This document shows, piece after piece, positions 6,283 to 29,555 of a DNA stretch of 35,889 nucleotides. The DNA lies in assembly GCA_006226565.1 (NCBI GenBank), contig SBGO01000712.1, forward strand, positions 1 to 35,889, given 5' to 3'. The DNA comes from Deltaproteobacteria bacterium (GTDB taxonomy: Bacteria > Myxococcota_A > UBA9042 > PHBI01). Made by a program: the position numbers and the translations under genes. Within the stretch, counting starts at the first letter, position 1, and each line of letters opens with the position of its first letter. The notes beneath the pieces are model-generated. The model searched no databases. It saw only the letters and a program-made list of their open reading frames with translations, and had not been told where the DNA came from.

Positions 6283-9200
6283 TCACGGATAGAAGACGCC
6301 GTCGAAGAACGCCACCATCCCGGCGACATCCATCATCCCATACCCCTCGAACGCCGCGACCACCGCGTCGTGCGGCTGCCACTCGAGATACCCGTGGCCC
6401 CCGCCCACCACCGTCGCCATCGACACCGGCTGCCCCTGCGCCGCCAGCGCGCTCGCGTACGCCTGCAGCGCCGCCCCCGTCACCAGGAAGTCGGCCCCAC
6501 CCCGCGTCAGCCGCTGCACCGGCAGCACCCGCTCCGTCCAGTACGGCACGTTCGCGATGGGCGAGACGATCGCGTCCCACTCGTGCTCCGCGTCGTGGTC
6601 GTCCACCGCCGCGAACCACCCGTAGCTCGCCTCCACCGCCCGCAGCGACGCCTGCAGCGCCACCCGGAACGGGGCGACCTCGGCCTCCGGCACGCCGGTC
6701 GGCCAGATCTCCCACACCCCCTCGACGAACCCGCCGGTCCCAATCCGGTCCGACAACGTCGCCATCGCCGCCGCCAGGTGCCCCCCGGCGTCATCCCCGG
6801 TCACCGCGATCCTCGTCGGGTCGACCCCGTACGCCGCCGCGCTCCCCATCACGTGATAGATCGCGCCGAACACGTCCGCGATGAGGTCCGCCGTCGTCGT
6901 CGGCCGCACGTCCCCGTCCGCGAGCCCCGCCCAGCGGTAGTCCACCGCGAACGCGACGTACCGCCCCGTCTGCGCCAGCGCCCGGCCCACCCCGCGCGCC
7001 GCGTCCTCGTCTCCCTCGTCCCATCCGCCGCCGTGCACGACGATCACCGCCGGCAACCCCTCGTGCAGCGCCGCAGGCTCGTAGACGTCATAGACCAGCG
7101 GCTTCACCCCGGGCCGCGCGTACACCACGTCCAGCGTCTCGGACACGCCCGCCACCACGCTCTCCGGCACGAAGTAGGCCCCGATGCGCACCTCGTCCTG
7201 CCCGACCGTCACCGCGTAGGGCGGCGCCCGGTGCGCCTTGAACAGCGGCACCCCGGTGAACGGCGTCCACGGCCCGTCCACCGCCTCGTACACCGCGTCG
7301 AGCACGTAACCCTCGTCCGGCGTCGCCTCCACCGTCACCACCGTCCCGCCGCGCACGACGCTCCCCCCGGCCGGCACCGACAGGTCGAGCTTGAAGCTCC
7401 CGTGCGCCGCCACTTGACTCGGCCGCACCGCGTACCACGCCTCCTCGAAGCTCGCCCCGACCGTCACGTCCCCCATGAGCCGCAGCGTGTGCGGGTTGTC
7501 GGTCGCCCCCGCGAGCGCCCCGCTCCACGACGCCAGCCGGAACGCGCCGCTGTCGTCGCTCGGCGTCGCCTTGACCGTGACGTAGCTGCACCGCGGGTAC
7601 ATCCCCGCCACCGACGCCGGGTACGCCTCGATCGCCCCGCCCGGCGGATTCACCACCGTCAACGCGGTCCGAGGCCGGGACACCGACGCCCCCACCGTCT
7701 TGTCCCCGTCCACCACCACGACGAACGACGAGCTCGCCCCGCTCCCGTCCCCGGTCCACCGGTCGAGCGCGTAGCACCCCTCGTCGTCGGGCACCCACGT
7801 CACCGTGACCTCGGTCCCCTCCGGGTAGACGCCCCCCGGCGGCCACAGCGTGACCACCCCGGCGTCCACCGGCTCCACGTTCACCCGATGGCTCCCGGGC
7901 TCCGCCCCGTAGAAGTCCACGTCGAAGCGGTCGAGCAGCAGCCCGACGCCGATCCGCCCGACGTCCTCGAACGTCGCCACCGTCTCGTCGTCCGGCCGCC
8001 ACGCGAGGAAGCCGTGGCCCGCGCCCGTGAGCGTCGTGGTCGTGACCGGCTGCCCCGCCAGGGCCAGCGTGATGGCGTAATTTCCCTGCGCCTCGGCGGT
8101 CACCTCCTCGTCGAGCTCCCCGCGCACCAGGAGCTGCGGCGGCAGCGCCCGCTCGCTCACCTCCGGCACGTTGTCGATGGGCGACACGTGGGCGCTCCAG
8201 GCGTGCTCGGGATCCCCGTCCGCGATCGCCGCGAAGGCCCCGTAGCTCGCCACCACCACCCTCAGCGCCTCCTCGAGCTCGAGCGCCGCGCACGCGACCT
8301 CGACCTCCGGGACCCCCGTCGGCCAGAGCTGCCACACGCCCTCCACGAAGCCCCCGACGCCGACCCGATCCAGCATCGTCGCCACCGCCGCCGCGAGGTG
8401 CCCCCCCGAGCCTTCGCCGGCCAGCGCCAACCGGTTCGGGTCCACCCCGTACTCCGCCGCGTGCCGCTGGATGTGGCGCATCGCGCCGAGCACGTCCTCG
8501 ATCAGGGTCGCCATCGTCGCCGGCCGCACCGTCCCCTCGGCCAGCCCGAGCCCGCGGTAGTCCACGCTGAACGCCACGTAGCGCCCCGTCTTCGCGATCA
8601 TCCGCCCGACCCCGCGCGCCGCGTCCTCGTCGCCCGCCGTCCAGCCGCCGTCGTGCACCAGGATCACCCCGGGCAGGCCGGTGTGCGCCGCCGCCGGCTC
8701 GAACACGTCGTACACCAGCGGCCGCCACCCGGTCGTCGCGTACGGGACGTCCTGAGTCGTCCGGATGCCGGTCGTCGCTTCCCGCGGCACGAAGTAGGCG
8801 CCCACCGCCATCCCGTCGCGATCGACGGTGATCTCGTAGGGCGCCGCCAGCAGCTCCCGATACTCCGGGCCCTCCGGCCCCTCGACCACCGCGAAGACCG
8901 AGTCGAGCACGTAGCCCGGGTCCGCCGCCGGCGTCACCGTCACGATGCTCCCGCCGCGCAGCAGCGTCCCCTCCTCGGAGAGCGGCACGTCCGTCGTGAA
9001 GCTCCCGTGCTCGGGGTTCTCCGCCGGATAGACCGTGTACCACGCCTCCTCGAAGCGCGCCCCGAGGCGCATGTCCGCCATCACCTGGAAGCGGTGCGGG
9101 TTCTCCACGACCCCCGCCAGGTCCCCGGTCCACGCCGCGAGCCGGAACGCCCCGTCCCCGTCGTGGCCCGCCCGGACCGTCACGTAGGAGCAGCGCCGGA

Positions 9201-10263
9201 ACGCGGTCTCGGCGTCCTGCGGCAACATCGAGATGAAGCCGTCCGGCGGGTCCTCCACCACGATCTGCTGGAGCGGCCGCGCCACCTCGGCGCCGACCGT
9301 CCGGTCCGCCGACATGACCAGCGTCGTCGTCGCCCCCACGCCGCTCGCGTCCCCCGTCCACGCGCTCACCTCGAAGCAGCCCGCGGTGTCCGGGAGCCAC
9401 CGCAGCGTCACCTCCGCCCCGTCCTCGTACGTGCCGCCGATCGGGATGATGCGCCCCTCCGGCGGCTGGACGACGGTGAGCTCCCAGGTCGTGACGATGT
9501 GCTCCGCGAAGCTCGCGCCGATGACCTTGTCCGCGTCCATCGTGAGCGTCGTCGGGTTGTCCGTCCCCGACAGGTCCCCGAGCCAGCCCGCGAAGCTGTA
9601 GCCGCTGAACGGCTTCGCCGTGACCATCACCTGCGAGCCCGCCTCGTACCGCGCGAGGTCCGGCGTCAGGCGAATCACCCCGTGCGCCGACGGCAGCACG
9701 CTCACCGTGTGCGTCGCCATCTCGTAGGGCTCGAAGCTCGCGCTGATGGCCTTGTCGCGGTTCATCGTGACGATGGCCGGGTTCGTGTCCCCGGCCAGGT
9801 CCCCCGTCCAGCCGACGAAGCGGTAGCCCGTCGCCGGCGTCGCCGTGATCGAGACCATCGTCCCGGTCACGTACGTGTCCTGCTCAGGGTAGACCGTGAG
9901 GGTGCCATTCTTCGGCTGCACCACCGTCAGCGTGTAGGTCATCGGCGGGACGGCCTCGAAGGTGGCGTCGATGACGAGGTTCTGCTCGACCACGATCCGC
10001 GTCGGGTTCTCCGTGCCGCTGAGGTCCCCCGCCCAGCCGGCGAAGGTGTAGCCGGTCGCCGCGGTCGCGCAGACGTGGACCTCCGTCCCCTCCTCGTAGC
10101 GGTCCTGCTCCGGCAGGACCGTGATGAGCCCGTGGGCCTGCGTCGTGACGGTGACGGTGTACTCCGCCGGGCCGGCGTCCCCGCAGCCGAGCAGCCCCCC
10201 GAGCCCGAAGAGCACGAACGAAAGGCAAATGCCGACCACGGCGTGCCGCGTAGTGACGCTCAC
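6283..10263 (-). CDS. Lipoprotein with InlB-type repeats and two serine-less esterase-like domains
   Basis: The 1326-residue product starts with a signal peptide and lipobox LLGC (Cys27). Residues about 33-490 hold roughly six beta repeats of about 75 residues of the divergent InlB B-repeat type (for example GYTFAGWAGDLSGTENPT). An alpha/beta-hydrolase domain of the carboxylesterase/BD-FAE type follows (about 498-765), then three more repeats and a second hydrolase domain (about 1010-1326). The halves are clear duplicates. In both, the GDSAGG elbow is broken: GEGSGG with Gly618 and GDDAGG with Asp1158 at the serine position. The other elements persist (HDGGW/HGGGW near 537/1077, acid Asp, GAGHGF/GGGHGY). 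A binding role in the cell envelope is more likely than ester hydrolysis. The GTG at 10263 is chosen for AGGAGG nine bases upstream. No terminator is evident. Confidence 0.85.
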   Translation of the reverse strand: MSVTTRHAVVGICLSFVLFGLGGLLGCGDAGPAEYTVTVTTQAHGLITVLPEQDRYEEGTEVHVCATAATGYTFAGWAGDLSGTENPTRIVVEQNLVIDATFEAVPPMTYTLTVVQPKNGTLTVYPEQDTYVTGTMVSITATPATGYRFVGWTGDLAGDTNPAIVTMNRDKAISASFEPYEMATHTVSVLPSAHGVIRLTPDLARYEAGSQVMVTAKPFSGYSFAGWLGDLSGTDNPTTLTMDADKVIGASFAEHIVTTWELTVVQPPEGRIIPIGGTYEDGAEVTLRWLPDTAGCFEVSAWTGDASGVGATTTLVMSADRTVGAEVARPLQQIVVEDPPDGFISMLPQDAETAFRRCSYVTVRAGHDGDGAFRLAAWTGDLAGVVENPHRFQVMADMRLGARFEEAWYTVYPAENPEHGSFTTDVPLSEEGTLLRGGSIVTVTPAADPGYVLDSVFAVVEGPEGPEYRELLAAPYEITVDRDGMAVGAYFVPREATTGIRTTQDVPYATTGWRPLVYDVFEPAAAHTGLPGVILVHDGGWTAGDEDAARGVGRMIAKTGRYVAFSVDYRGLGLAEGTVRPATMATLIEDVLGAMRHIQRHAAEYGVDPNRLALAGEGSGGHLAAAVATMLDRVGVGGFVEGVWQLWPTGVPEVEVACAALELEEALRVVVASYGAFAAIADGDPEHAWSAHVSPIDNVPEVSERALPPQLLVRGELDEEVTAEAQGNYAITLALAGQPVTTTTLTGAGHGFLAWRPDDETVATFEDVGRIGVGLLLDRFDVDFYGAEPGSHRVNVEPVDAGVVTLWPPGGVYPEGTEVTVTWVPDDEGCYALDRWTGDGSGASSSFVVVVDGDKTVGASVSRPRTALTVVNPPGGAIEAYPASVAGMYPRCSYVTVKATPSDDSGAFRLASWSGALAGATDNPHTLRLMGDVTVGASFEEAWYAVRPSQVAAHGSFKLDLSVPAGGSVVRGGTVVTVEATPDEGYVLDAVYEAVDGPWTPFTGVPLFKAHRAPPYAVTVGQDEVRIGAYFVPESVVAGVSETLDVVYARPGVKPLVYDVYEPAALHEGLPAVIVVHGGGWDEGDEDAARGVGRALAQTGRYVAFAVDYRWAGLADGDVRPTTTADLIADVFGAIYHVMGSAAAYGVDPTRIAVTGDDAGGHLAAAMATLSDRIGTGGFVEGVWEIWPTGVPEAEVAPFRVALQASLRAVEASYGWFAAVDDHDAEHEWDAIVSPIANVPYWTERVLPVQRLTRGGADFLVTGAALQAYASALAAQGQPVSMATVVGGGHGYLEWQPHDAVVAAFEGYGMMDVAGMVAFFDGVFYP

Positions 10264-10513
10264 GACCCTTCCCCTCCTCGGCAACGGGCACGGAGCGGCC
10301 CGTGTGCACGAGCGAATTCAGGTGGTGTTGTGTTTCGTCAGAATGCAGCAAGTTCCAGGCCAGCCGCCCCGCGCCCCGACGAGCCCGTCCCCATCGCGGT
10401 GTGCCCTTCGGAGCACAGCGGCGTGACCGCCCCCAGGTGTGGGATACCCCCCGCGCCGCGCCATTCCGCCCACGCCCGCGGCGACGGCGCTTCGCGTCCG
10501 CGAAAAGGGCCCC

Positions 10514-10548
10514 AAAAAAGGGAAAGGCGGGGTCGCCCCCGCCTTTCC
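10514..10548 (-). terminator. Intrinsic terminator of gdhA
   Basis: A perfect 12-base-pair stem (10521-10532 with 10537-10548) closes a four-base loop and is followed on the minus strand by C and six U residues. It lies 28 bases after the gdhA stop codon. The remaining bases between it and the lipoprotein start at 10263 must hold that gene's promoter, but no convincing -35/-10 pair is visible. Confidence 0.93.
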
Positions 10549-10576
10549 TCGTGCTATCGGCCTGCCGGCCCGACCG

Positions 10577-11962
10577 TCAGACGGAGCCCTGGTCCACCAT
10601 CGAGTCGGCCACCTTGAGGAAGCCGGCCACGTTGGCGCCCTGCAGGTAGTCGCCCGGGTTGCCGCAGGTCGCGGCGGCGTCCCACGCCATGTCGTGGATG
10701 TCCGTCATGATGCGGCGGAGCTCGGTGTCCACGCGCTCGGCCGTCCAGGTCTGGTTGGTGCGGTTCTGCGCCATCTCGAGCCCGGAGGTCCCCACGCCGC
10801 CGGCGTTCGACGCCTTGCCCGGGGCGTAGACGATGCCGCCCTGGCGCAGGATGCGCACGGCGTCCGGCGTCGTCGGCATGTTCGCGCCCTCGGCCACGTA
10901 CTTGCAGCCGTTGGCCACGAGGCGCTCGGCGTCGGCCGACTCGAGCTCGTTCTGGATCGCGCACGGCAGCGCGACGTCGACCGGCACCTCCCACGGGCGG
11001 CGGCCGGCGTGGAACTCGACGCCGTAGCGCTCGGCGTACGGCTGGACCACGTCCATCCCGCTCGAACGCAGCTCGAGCATGTAGTCGATCTTCTCGCCGC
11101 TGACGCCCTCGGGATCGTAGATGTAGCCGTCCGGCCCGGACAGCGTGACCACCTTCGCGCCCAGCTCGGTCGCCTTCTTCACCGCGCCCCAGGCCACGTT
11201 GCCGAAGCCGCTGACGGAGACGCGCTTGCCGGCGAGCTCCTCGCCCCGGCGCTCGAGCATCTTCTGCGCGAAGTACACCAGGCCGAAGCCGGTCGCCTCC
11301 GGGCGCAGCTTCGAGCCGCCCCAGTTCAGCCCCTTGCCCGTCAGGACGCCCGAGAAGGTCTCGGTGAGGCGCTTGTACTGGCCGAAGAGGTAGCCGATCT
11401 CGCGCGCGCCGACGCCGATGTCACCGGCCGGCACGTCGACCTCGGCGCCGATGTAGCGGTAGAGCGAGGTCATGAACGAGTGGCAGAAGCGCTCGATCTC
11501 GCGGTCGCTCGCGCCGCGCGGCGAGAAGTCCGAGCCGCCCTTGCCGCCGCCCATCGGGAGACCCGTGAGCGCGTTCTTGAAGGTCTGCTCGAAGCCGAGG
11601 AACTTCAGGCCGCTGAGCGTGACGGAGCTGTGGAAGCGCAGCCCGCCCTTGAACGGCCCAATGGCGTTGTTGAACTGCACGCGCCAGCCGCGGTTGACGC
11701 GGACGCGGCCGGCGTCGTCGTGCCAGACGACGCGGAAGGCGTGCACGCGCTGCGGCTCGACGAGACGCTCGAGCACCGACTCCTCCTCATAGAGCGTGGT
11801 CTGCTCGAGGACCGGCGTGATCGTCTCGAAGACTTCCTGGACCGCCTGGAGGAACTCCACCTCCCACGGGACGCGCTCCGAGACCTCACGGAAGACGCGC
11901 GCGGCGTAGGGATGCATCGCCTTGGTGGCGACGTTCTGGTCCGACGTACCATTGGGTTGCAT
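10577..11962 (-). CDS. gdhA: Glutamate dehydrogenase, hexameric type
   Basis: The enzyme interconverts 2-oxoglutarate plus ammonium and glutamate in the cytoplasm. The 461-residue product matches the roughly 450-residue hexameric class. Substrate-site residues are all visible: K105 in GPFKGGLRFH, K129 in FKNALTG, K141 in MGGGKGGSDF and catalytic D181 in VPAGDIGVGAREIGY. The nucleotide-binding fold follows with VSVSGFGNVAWGA. The overall match is to the NADP-dependent biosynthetic family, although cofactor preference is inferred from similarity and not from a tested residue. The ATG at 11962 is chosen because GAGGAGA precedes it at good spacing; an upstream in-frame start would add about 57 atypical residues. 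The gene stands alone, with its own strong terminator. Confidence 0.96.
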   Translation of the reverse strand: MQPNGTSDQNVATKAMHPYAARVFREVSERVPWEVEFLQAVQEVFETITPVLEQTTLYEEESVLERLVEPQRVHAFRVVWHDDAGRVRVNRGWRVQFNNAIGPFKGGLRFHSSVTLSGLKFLGFEQTFKNALTGLPMGGGKGGSDFSPRGASDREIERFCHSFMTSLYRYIGAEVDVPAGDIGVGAREIGYLFGQYKRLTETFSGVLTGKGLNWGGSKLRPEATGFGLVYFAQKMLERRGEELAGKRVSVSGFGNVAWGAVKKATELGAKVVTLSGPDGYIYDPEGVSGEKIDYMLELRSSGMDVVQPYAERYGVEFHAGRRPWEVPVDVALPCAIQNELESADAERLVANGCKYVAEGANMPTTPDAVRILRQGGIVYAPGKASNAGGVGTSGLEMAQNRTNQTWTAERVDTELRRIMTDIHDMAWDAAATCGNPGDYLQGANVAGFLKVADSMVDQGSV

Positions 11963-12298
11963 GACGACTCTCTCCTCAGGGGACCCGGGGAAGCGGACGG
12001 CCACACATACGCGCCGTGTTCCCCCCGGGCGCAGCGCCATGCCTAGCACAGATGATCTGGGTGTGCGTAATGGCACCTGCACGGCCCCAGCCTTTTTTTC
12101 GCCGGCCGCCGGATCGACGCCGCAACACCGCATGAATGGCCGTTCAGCGGGGTGTCATCGGGGCGCCGGTGGCACTCTGAGCGGACGCAAGGGCCCCCGC
12201 GCTTCCGAGCGCCGCAAGATCGCGGCGTAACTCAGGTTTGAGCGACGTTGACGCGGTATGCACAGGAGGCACATGCTGCGCTGCGAAAGTGCCCCGGC
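11963..12298. other. Intergenic region between gdhA and the aldolase gene
   Basis: These 336 bases hold no gene I can support. They contain a run of seven T residues near 12090 and a CGCCGC-AAGATC-GCGGCG hairpin near 12211-12228 without a U-tract, which is only a weak terminator candidate for the aldolase gene. The gdhA promoter should lie here, but no good -35/-10 pair stands out. Confidence 0.5.
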
Positions 12299-13108
12299 TC
12301 AGGCCCGCGTGAGGCGCGCCAGCGAGAAGCCGGCCGGCGGCGCGAGGCCGTCGGTCCGCGGGTTGCCACAGCCCGAGCAGGCCTGACACGCGTCGGGGAG
12401 GTCGGCCATCGGCGCGCCCGCGGCGGCGACCGCGGCCGGGGGCCCGCCGTAGCGCGCGAGCCCCATCCGACGCAGGCGCAGCGCCTCCTCGGTCGGCAGG
12501 TCCTGGATGCCGCCCAGGTCGCGCGCGGCCTTCATGATGAGGGCCAGGTGCTCGAGGGTCTCGAGCTTGCAGAAGGCGTCCTCGACGCTCGTCCCGAGGC
12601 ACACCGCGCCGTGGCGGTCGAGCAGCAGCGCGTCGTGGCGGGCGGCCGCGGCCCCGACCGCCTCGGCCAGGTCCGTCGTGCCCGTCGTCGCGTAGGGCAG
12701 CGTGGGGACCGTGCCGAGCGTCAGCACCACCTCGGGCAGCACGCAGCGCGCCAGGCTCAGCCCGGCGATGGTGAACGCGACGGCCGTCGGCGGGTGCGCG
12801 TGGACCACCGCCTCGACGTCCGGGCGCTCGCGGTAGCACGCGAGGTGCATCGCCATCTCCGACGTCGGCTGCCCCTGGCCGCGCAGCTTCCGGCCGGCGA
12901 GGTCGACCACGACGAGGTCGTCGGCGGTCATCAGCCCCTTGTGCACCCCGGCGCGCGTCGCGAGGACCAGGCTGTCGGTGAGGCGCACCGACAGGTTGCC
13001 GTCGAGGCCGACGAGGAGGTGACGCTCGTAGCAGAGGTGCCCGAACTGCACGAGCTGCTGTCGGAGCCGGGTCTCGGGGGCGCGGCGGGTCATGACCATG
13101 GCGCGCAT
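12299..13108 (-). CDS. Class II aldolase / adducin family (fuculose-phosphate-aldolase-like)
   Basis: Class II aldolases of this family use a zinc ion to cleave or form sugar phosphates such as L-fuculose 1-phosphate, in the cytoplasm. The 269-residue product shows the full active-site set: E84 in TSEMAMH, H103 and H105 in VVHAHPPTAVAF, and H166 in DRHGAVCLG. The substrate is not decidable from sequence. After the usual end of the domain (about residue 215) there is a 50-residue tail with CQACSGCG (Cys241, 244, 247), a short possible metal-binding knuckle that is not a standard part of the family. The ATG at 13108 is one of three in-frame starts within 16 bases; GGAG lies ten bases upstream of it. 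No sugar-pathway genes are adjacent, and the giant lipoprotein gene is divergently transcribed. Confidence 0.88.
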   Translation of the reverse strand: MRAMVMTRRAPETRLRQQLVQFGHLCYERHLLVGLDGNLSVRLTDSLVLATRAGVHKGLMTADDLVVVDLAGRKLRGQGQPTSEMAMHLACYRERPDVEAVVHAHPPTAVAFTIAGLSLARCVLPEVVLTLGTVPTLPYATTGTTDLAEAVGAAAARHDALLLDRHGAVCLGTSVEDAFCKLETLEHLALIMKAARDLGGIQDLPTEEALRLRRMGLARYGGPPAAVAAAGAPMADLPDACQACSGCGNPRTDGLAPPAGFSLARLTRA

Positions 13109-13495
13109 GGTCCGGCCGCTCCGGGGGCCTGTCAACGGATTCCGGACCGGGAGGCGGCCGACGTCTGCGGCCGGGAGCGCGGGCCCGAGCCCCCCGGACA
13201 GGGTGTGTGATGTTGCATTGCACATGGCTGGTCGCGATGCGCCTCTGATGCGGCGTCGAGAACGTCGCCGTGACGCGTGTCGGCGTTGGGCTGTTGCGTT
13301 GCGTGGGGCGTCTTTTTGCCTGCATCCGCAGGAAGTTGCGCGGACGTGCGGGGGACGCGCCGTGGACGCGAATCGTGCTGCGAGCGCGACCCTGGCATCG
13401 CGTCCGCCGAGCGGTGTGATACCCTCATCCAGCCGGGCGTGTGCTGCGATGCAGCGAGCCAGCCCGCGCCCGTCCACACACCACGAGAGACCAAC
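13109..13495. other. Divergent intergenic region upstream of the giant lipoprotein gene
   Basis: These 387 bases separate the aldolase gene and the giant gene, which diverge, so both promoters should lie here. A small CCTGC-ATC-CGCAGG hairpin near 13320-13335 is preceded by five T residues. I see no convincing sigma-70 or sigma-54 promoter and no supported gene. Confidence 0.45.
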
Positions 13496-28669
<15,174 letters not shown>

Positions 28670-28700
28670 GTCGGGGCGACGTCCACGCAGCTGGCCCAAA

Positions 28701-28741
28701 ACGAAACGCGCCGCCCGGGGAGTCCGGACGGCGCGCTTCGT
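28701..28741. terminator. Hairpin between convergent genes, possible bidirectional terminator
   Basis: Arms 28701-28718 and 28724-28741 pair at 16 of 18 positions around a five-base loop. The hairpin sits 32 bases after the giant gene and 22 bases after the convergent lipoprotein gene. On the minus strand it runs into a short U-run (CGUUUUGG); on the plus strand no U-tract follows, so it fits the minus-strand gene best. Confidence 0.7.
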
Positions 28742-28762
28742 CTCGTCAGTGAGCCGGGGACG

Positions 28763-29416
28763 CTACTTCTTGCGGAGGAGCTTGATCTCGGCCTTCACGT
28801 TCTCGGTGATGGTCTTCCAGGCGTCCTTGTTGTCGCCCGACTCGTCGATGACGGCGATCCCGTCGTCGCCGACGGTCAGCGCGGTCACGTCGACGCCGGC
28901 GAACCAGCCGACGACGTCGAGGTCGACGAGGAAGGTCGCGACGTCGCCGTCACCGATGGTCAGGCCCTCCTCGTTGCGGAGGGTGACCTTGTCCATCTTC
29001 TTGGCGAGGTACTGGACCTTCACGCCGTCGATGGTCGCCTCGACGACGACCGCCGAGTTGTCGGGCGTCAGGCCGGTGCCGTCCGAGGGCGTGTCGAACT
29101 TGAACTCCACCTTCTTGTAGGTGCCGGCGGACAGCGTGTAGATGTCCGTCGTGTTCCACTCGGGGTTGAGCAGGTCGAGGTGGTACTCGCCCTTCGCCTT
29201 GAACTTCTCGGCGTCGGTGTCCTTGTCGGGGAGGACCTTGACCTCGCGCACGAGGACGTCGAAGCGCGTGACCTCGAAGTCGGCGTCGATCACGTAGAGG
29301 TTCGTCCCGGCGGACGACGCGACGTAGGGGCTCAGCTCGAGGTCGATACCCGTGGTGCCGGAGTCACAGGCCGCCACGGGGAGGGCGAGAAGGAGTGAGA
29401 GAATGAGTTGCTTCAT
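28763..29416 (-). CDS. Small lipoprotein, DUF4382-like
   Basis: The 217-residue product has a signal peptide with lipobox VAAC (Cys17) and is predicted to be exported and lipidated. The mature part is beta-rich. It contains FEVTRFDVLVREVKVLPD, a HLDLLN segment and SAGTYKKVEFKFD, an order that recalls DUF4382 domains (sheet, LDLL, then GxY followed by a strand). I hold this as a resemblance only. The function is unknown. The ATG at 29416 is preceded by GGAG at six bases, which is clear support; an upstream in-frame start would spoil the signal peptide. It is transcribed convergently with the giant lipoprotein gene and shares a hairpin with it. The 139 bases upstream show nothing distinctive. 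Confidence 0.8.
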   Translation of the reverse strand: MKQLILSLLLALPVAACDSGTTGIDLELSPYVASSAGTNLYVIDADFEVTRFDVLVREVKVLPDKDTDAEKFKAKGEYHLDLLNPEWNTTDIYTLSAGTYKKVEFKFDTPSDGTGLTPDNSAVVVEATIDGVKVQYLAKKMDKVTLRNEEGLTIGDGDVATFLVDLDVVGWFAGVDVTALTVGDDGIAVIDESGDNKDAWKTITENVKAEIKLLRKK

Positions 29417-29555
29417 CGGGTTCTCCGTATTCTGAGCGGTGGTGATCCCGCGCGTCACTCTGGCAAGGACGCGTCGTCGGTGCCAGACATTTAGCGCACG
29501 CGCCGACGATTTGTAACCCCATTGGTATTCTGTGGCGCTGACCGTCTGGTCGGCC

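Noticed and set aside
6196-10617. A plus-strand open frame of 1473 codons opposite the InlB/esterase lipoprotein gene.
   Set aside because: The product would be Arg/His/Pro-rich without any domain, whereas the minus strand encodes a lipobox and two clear hydrolase folds.
10439-12046. A plus-strand open frame opposite gdhA.
   Set aside because: It is the antisense shadow of a fully recognisable glutamate dehydrogenase.
13109-13495. tRNA or other structured RNA gene in the divergent intergenic region.
   Set aside because: No cloverleaf or conserved T-loop sequence was found; only a small isolated hairpin is present.
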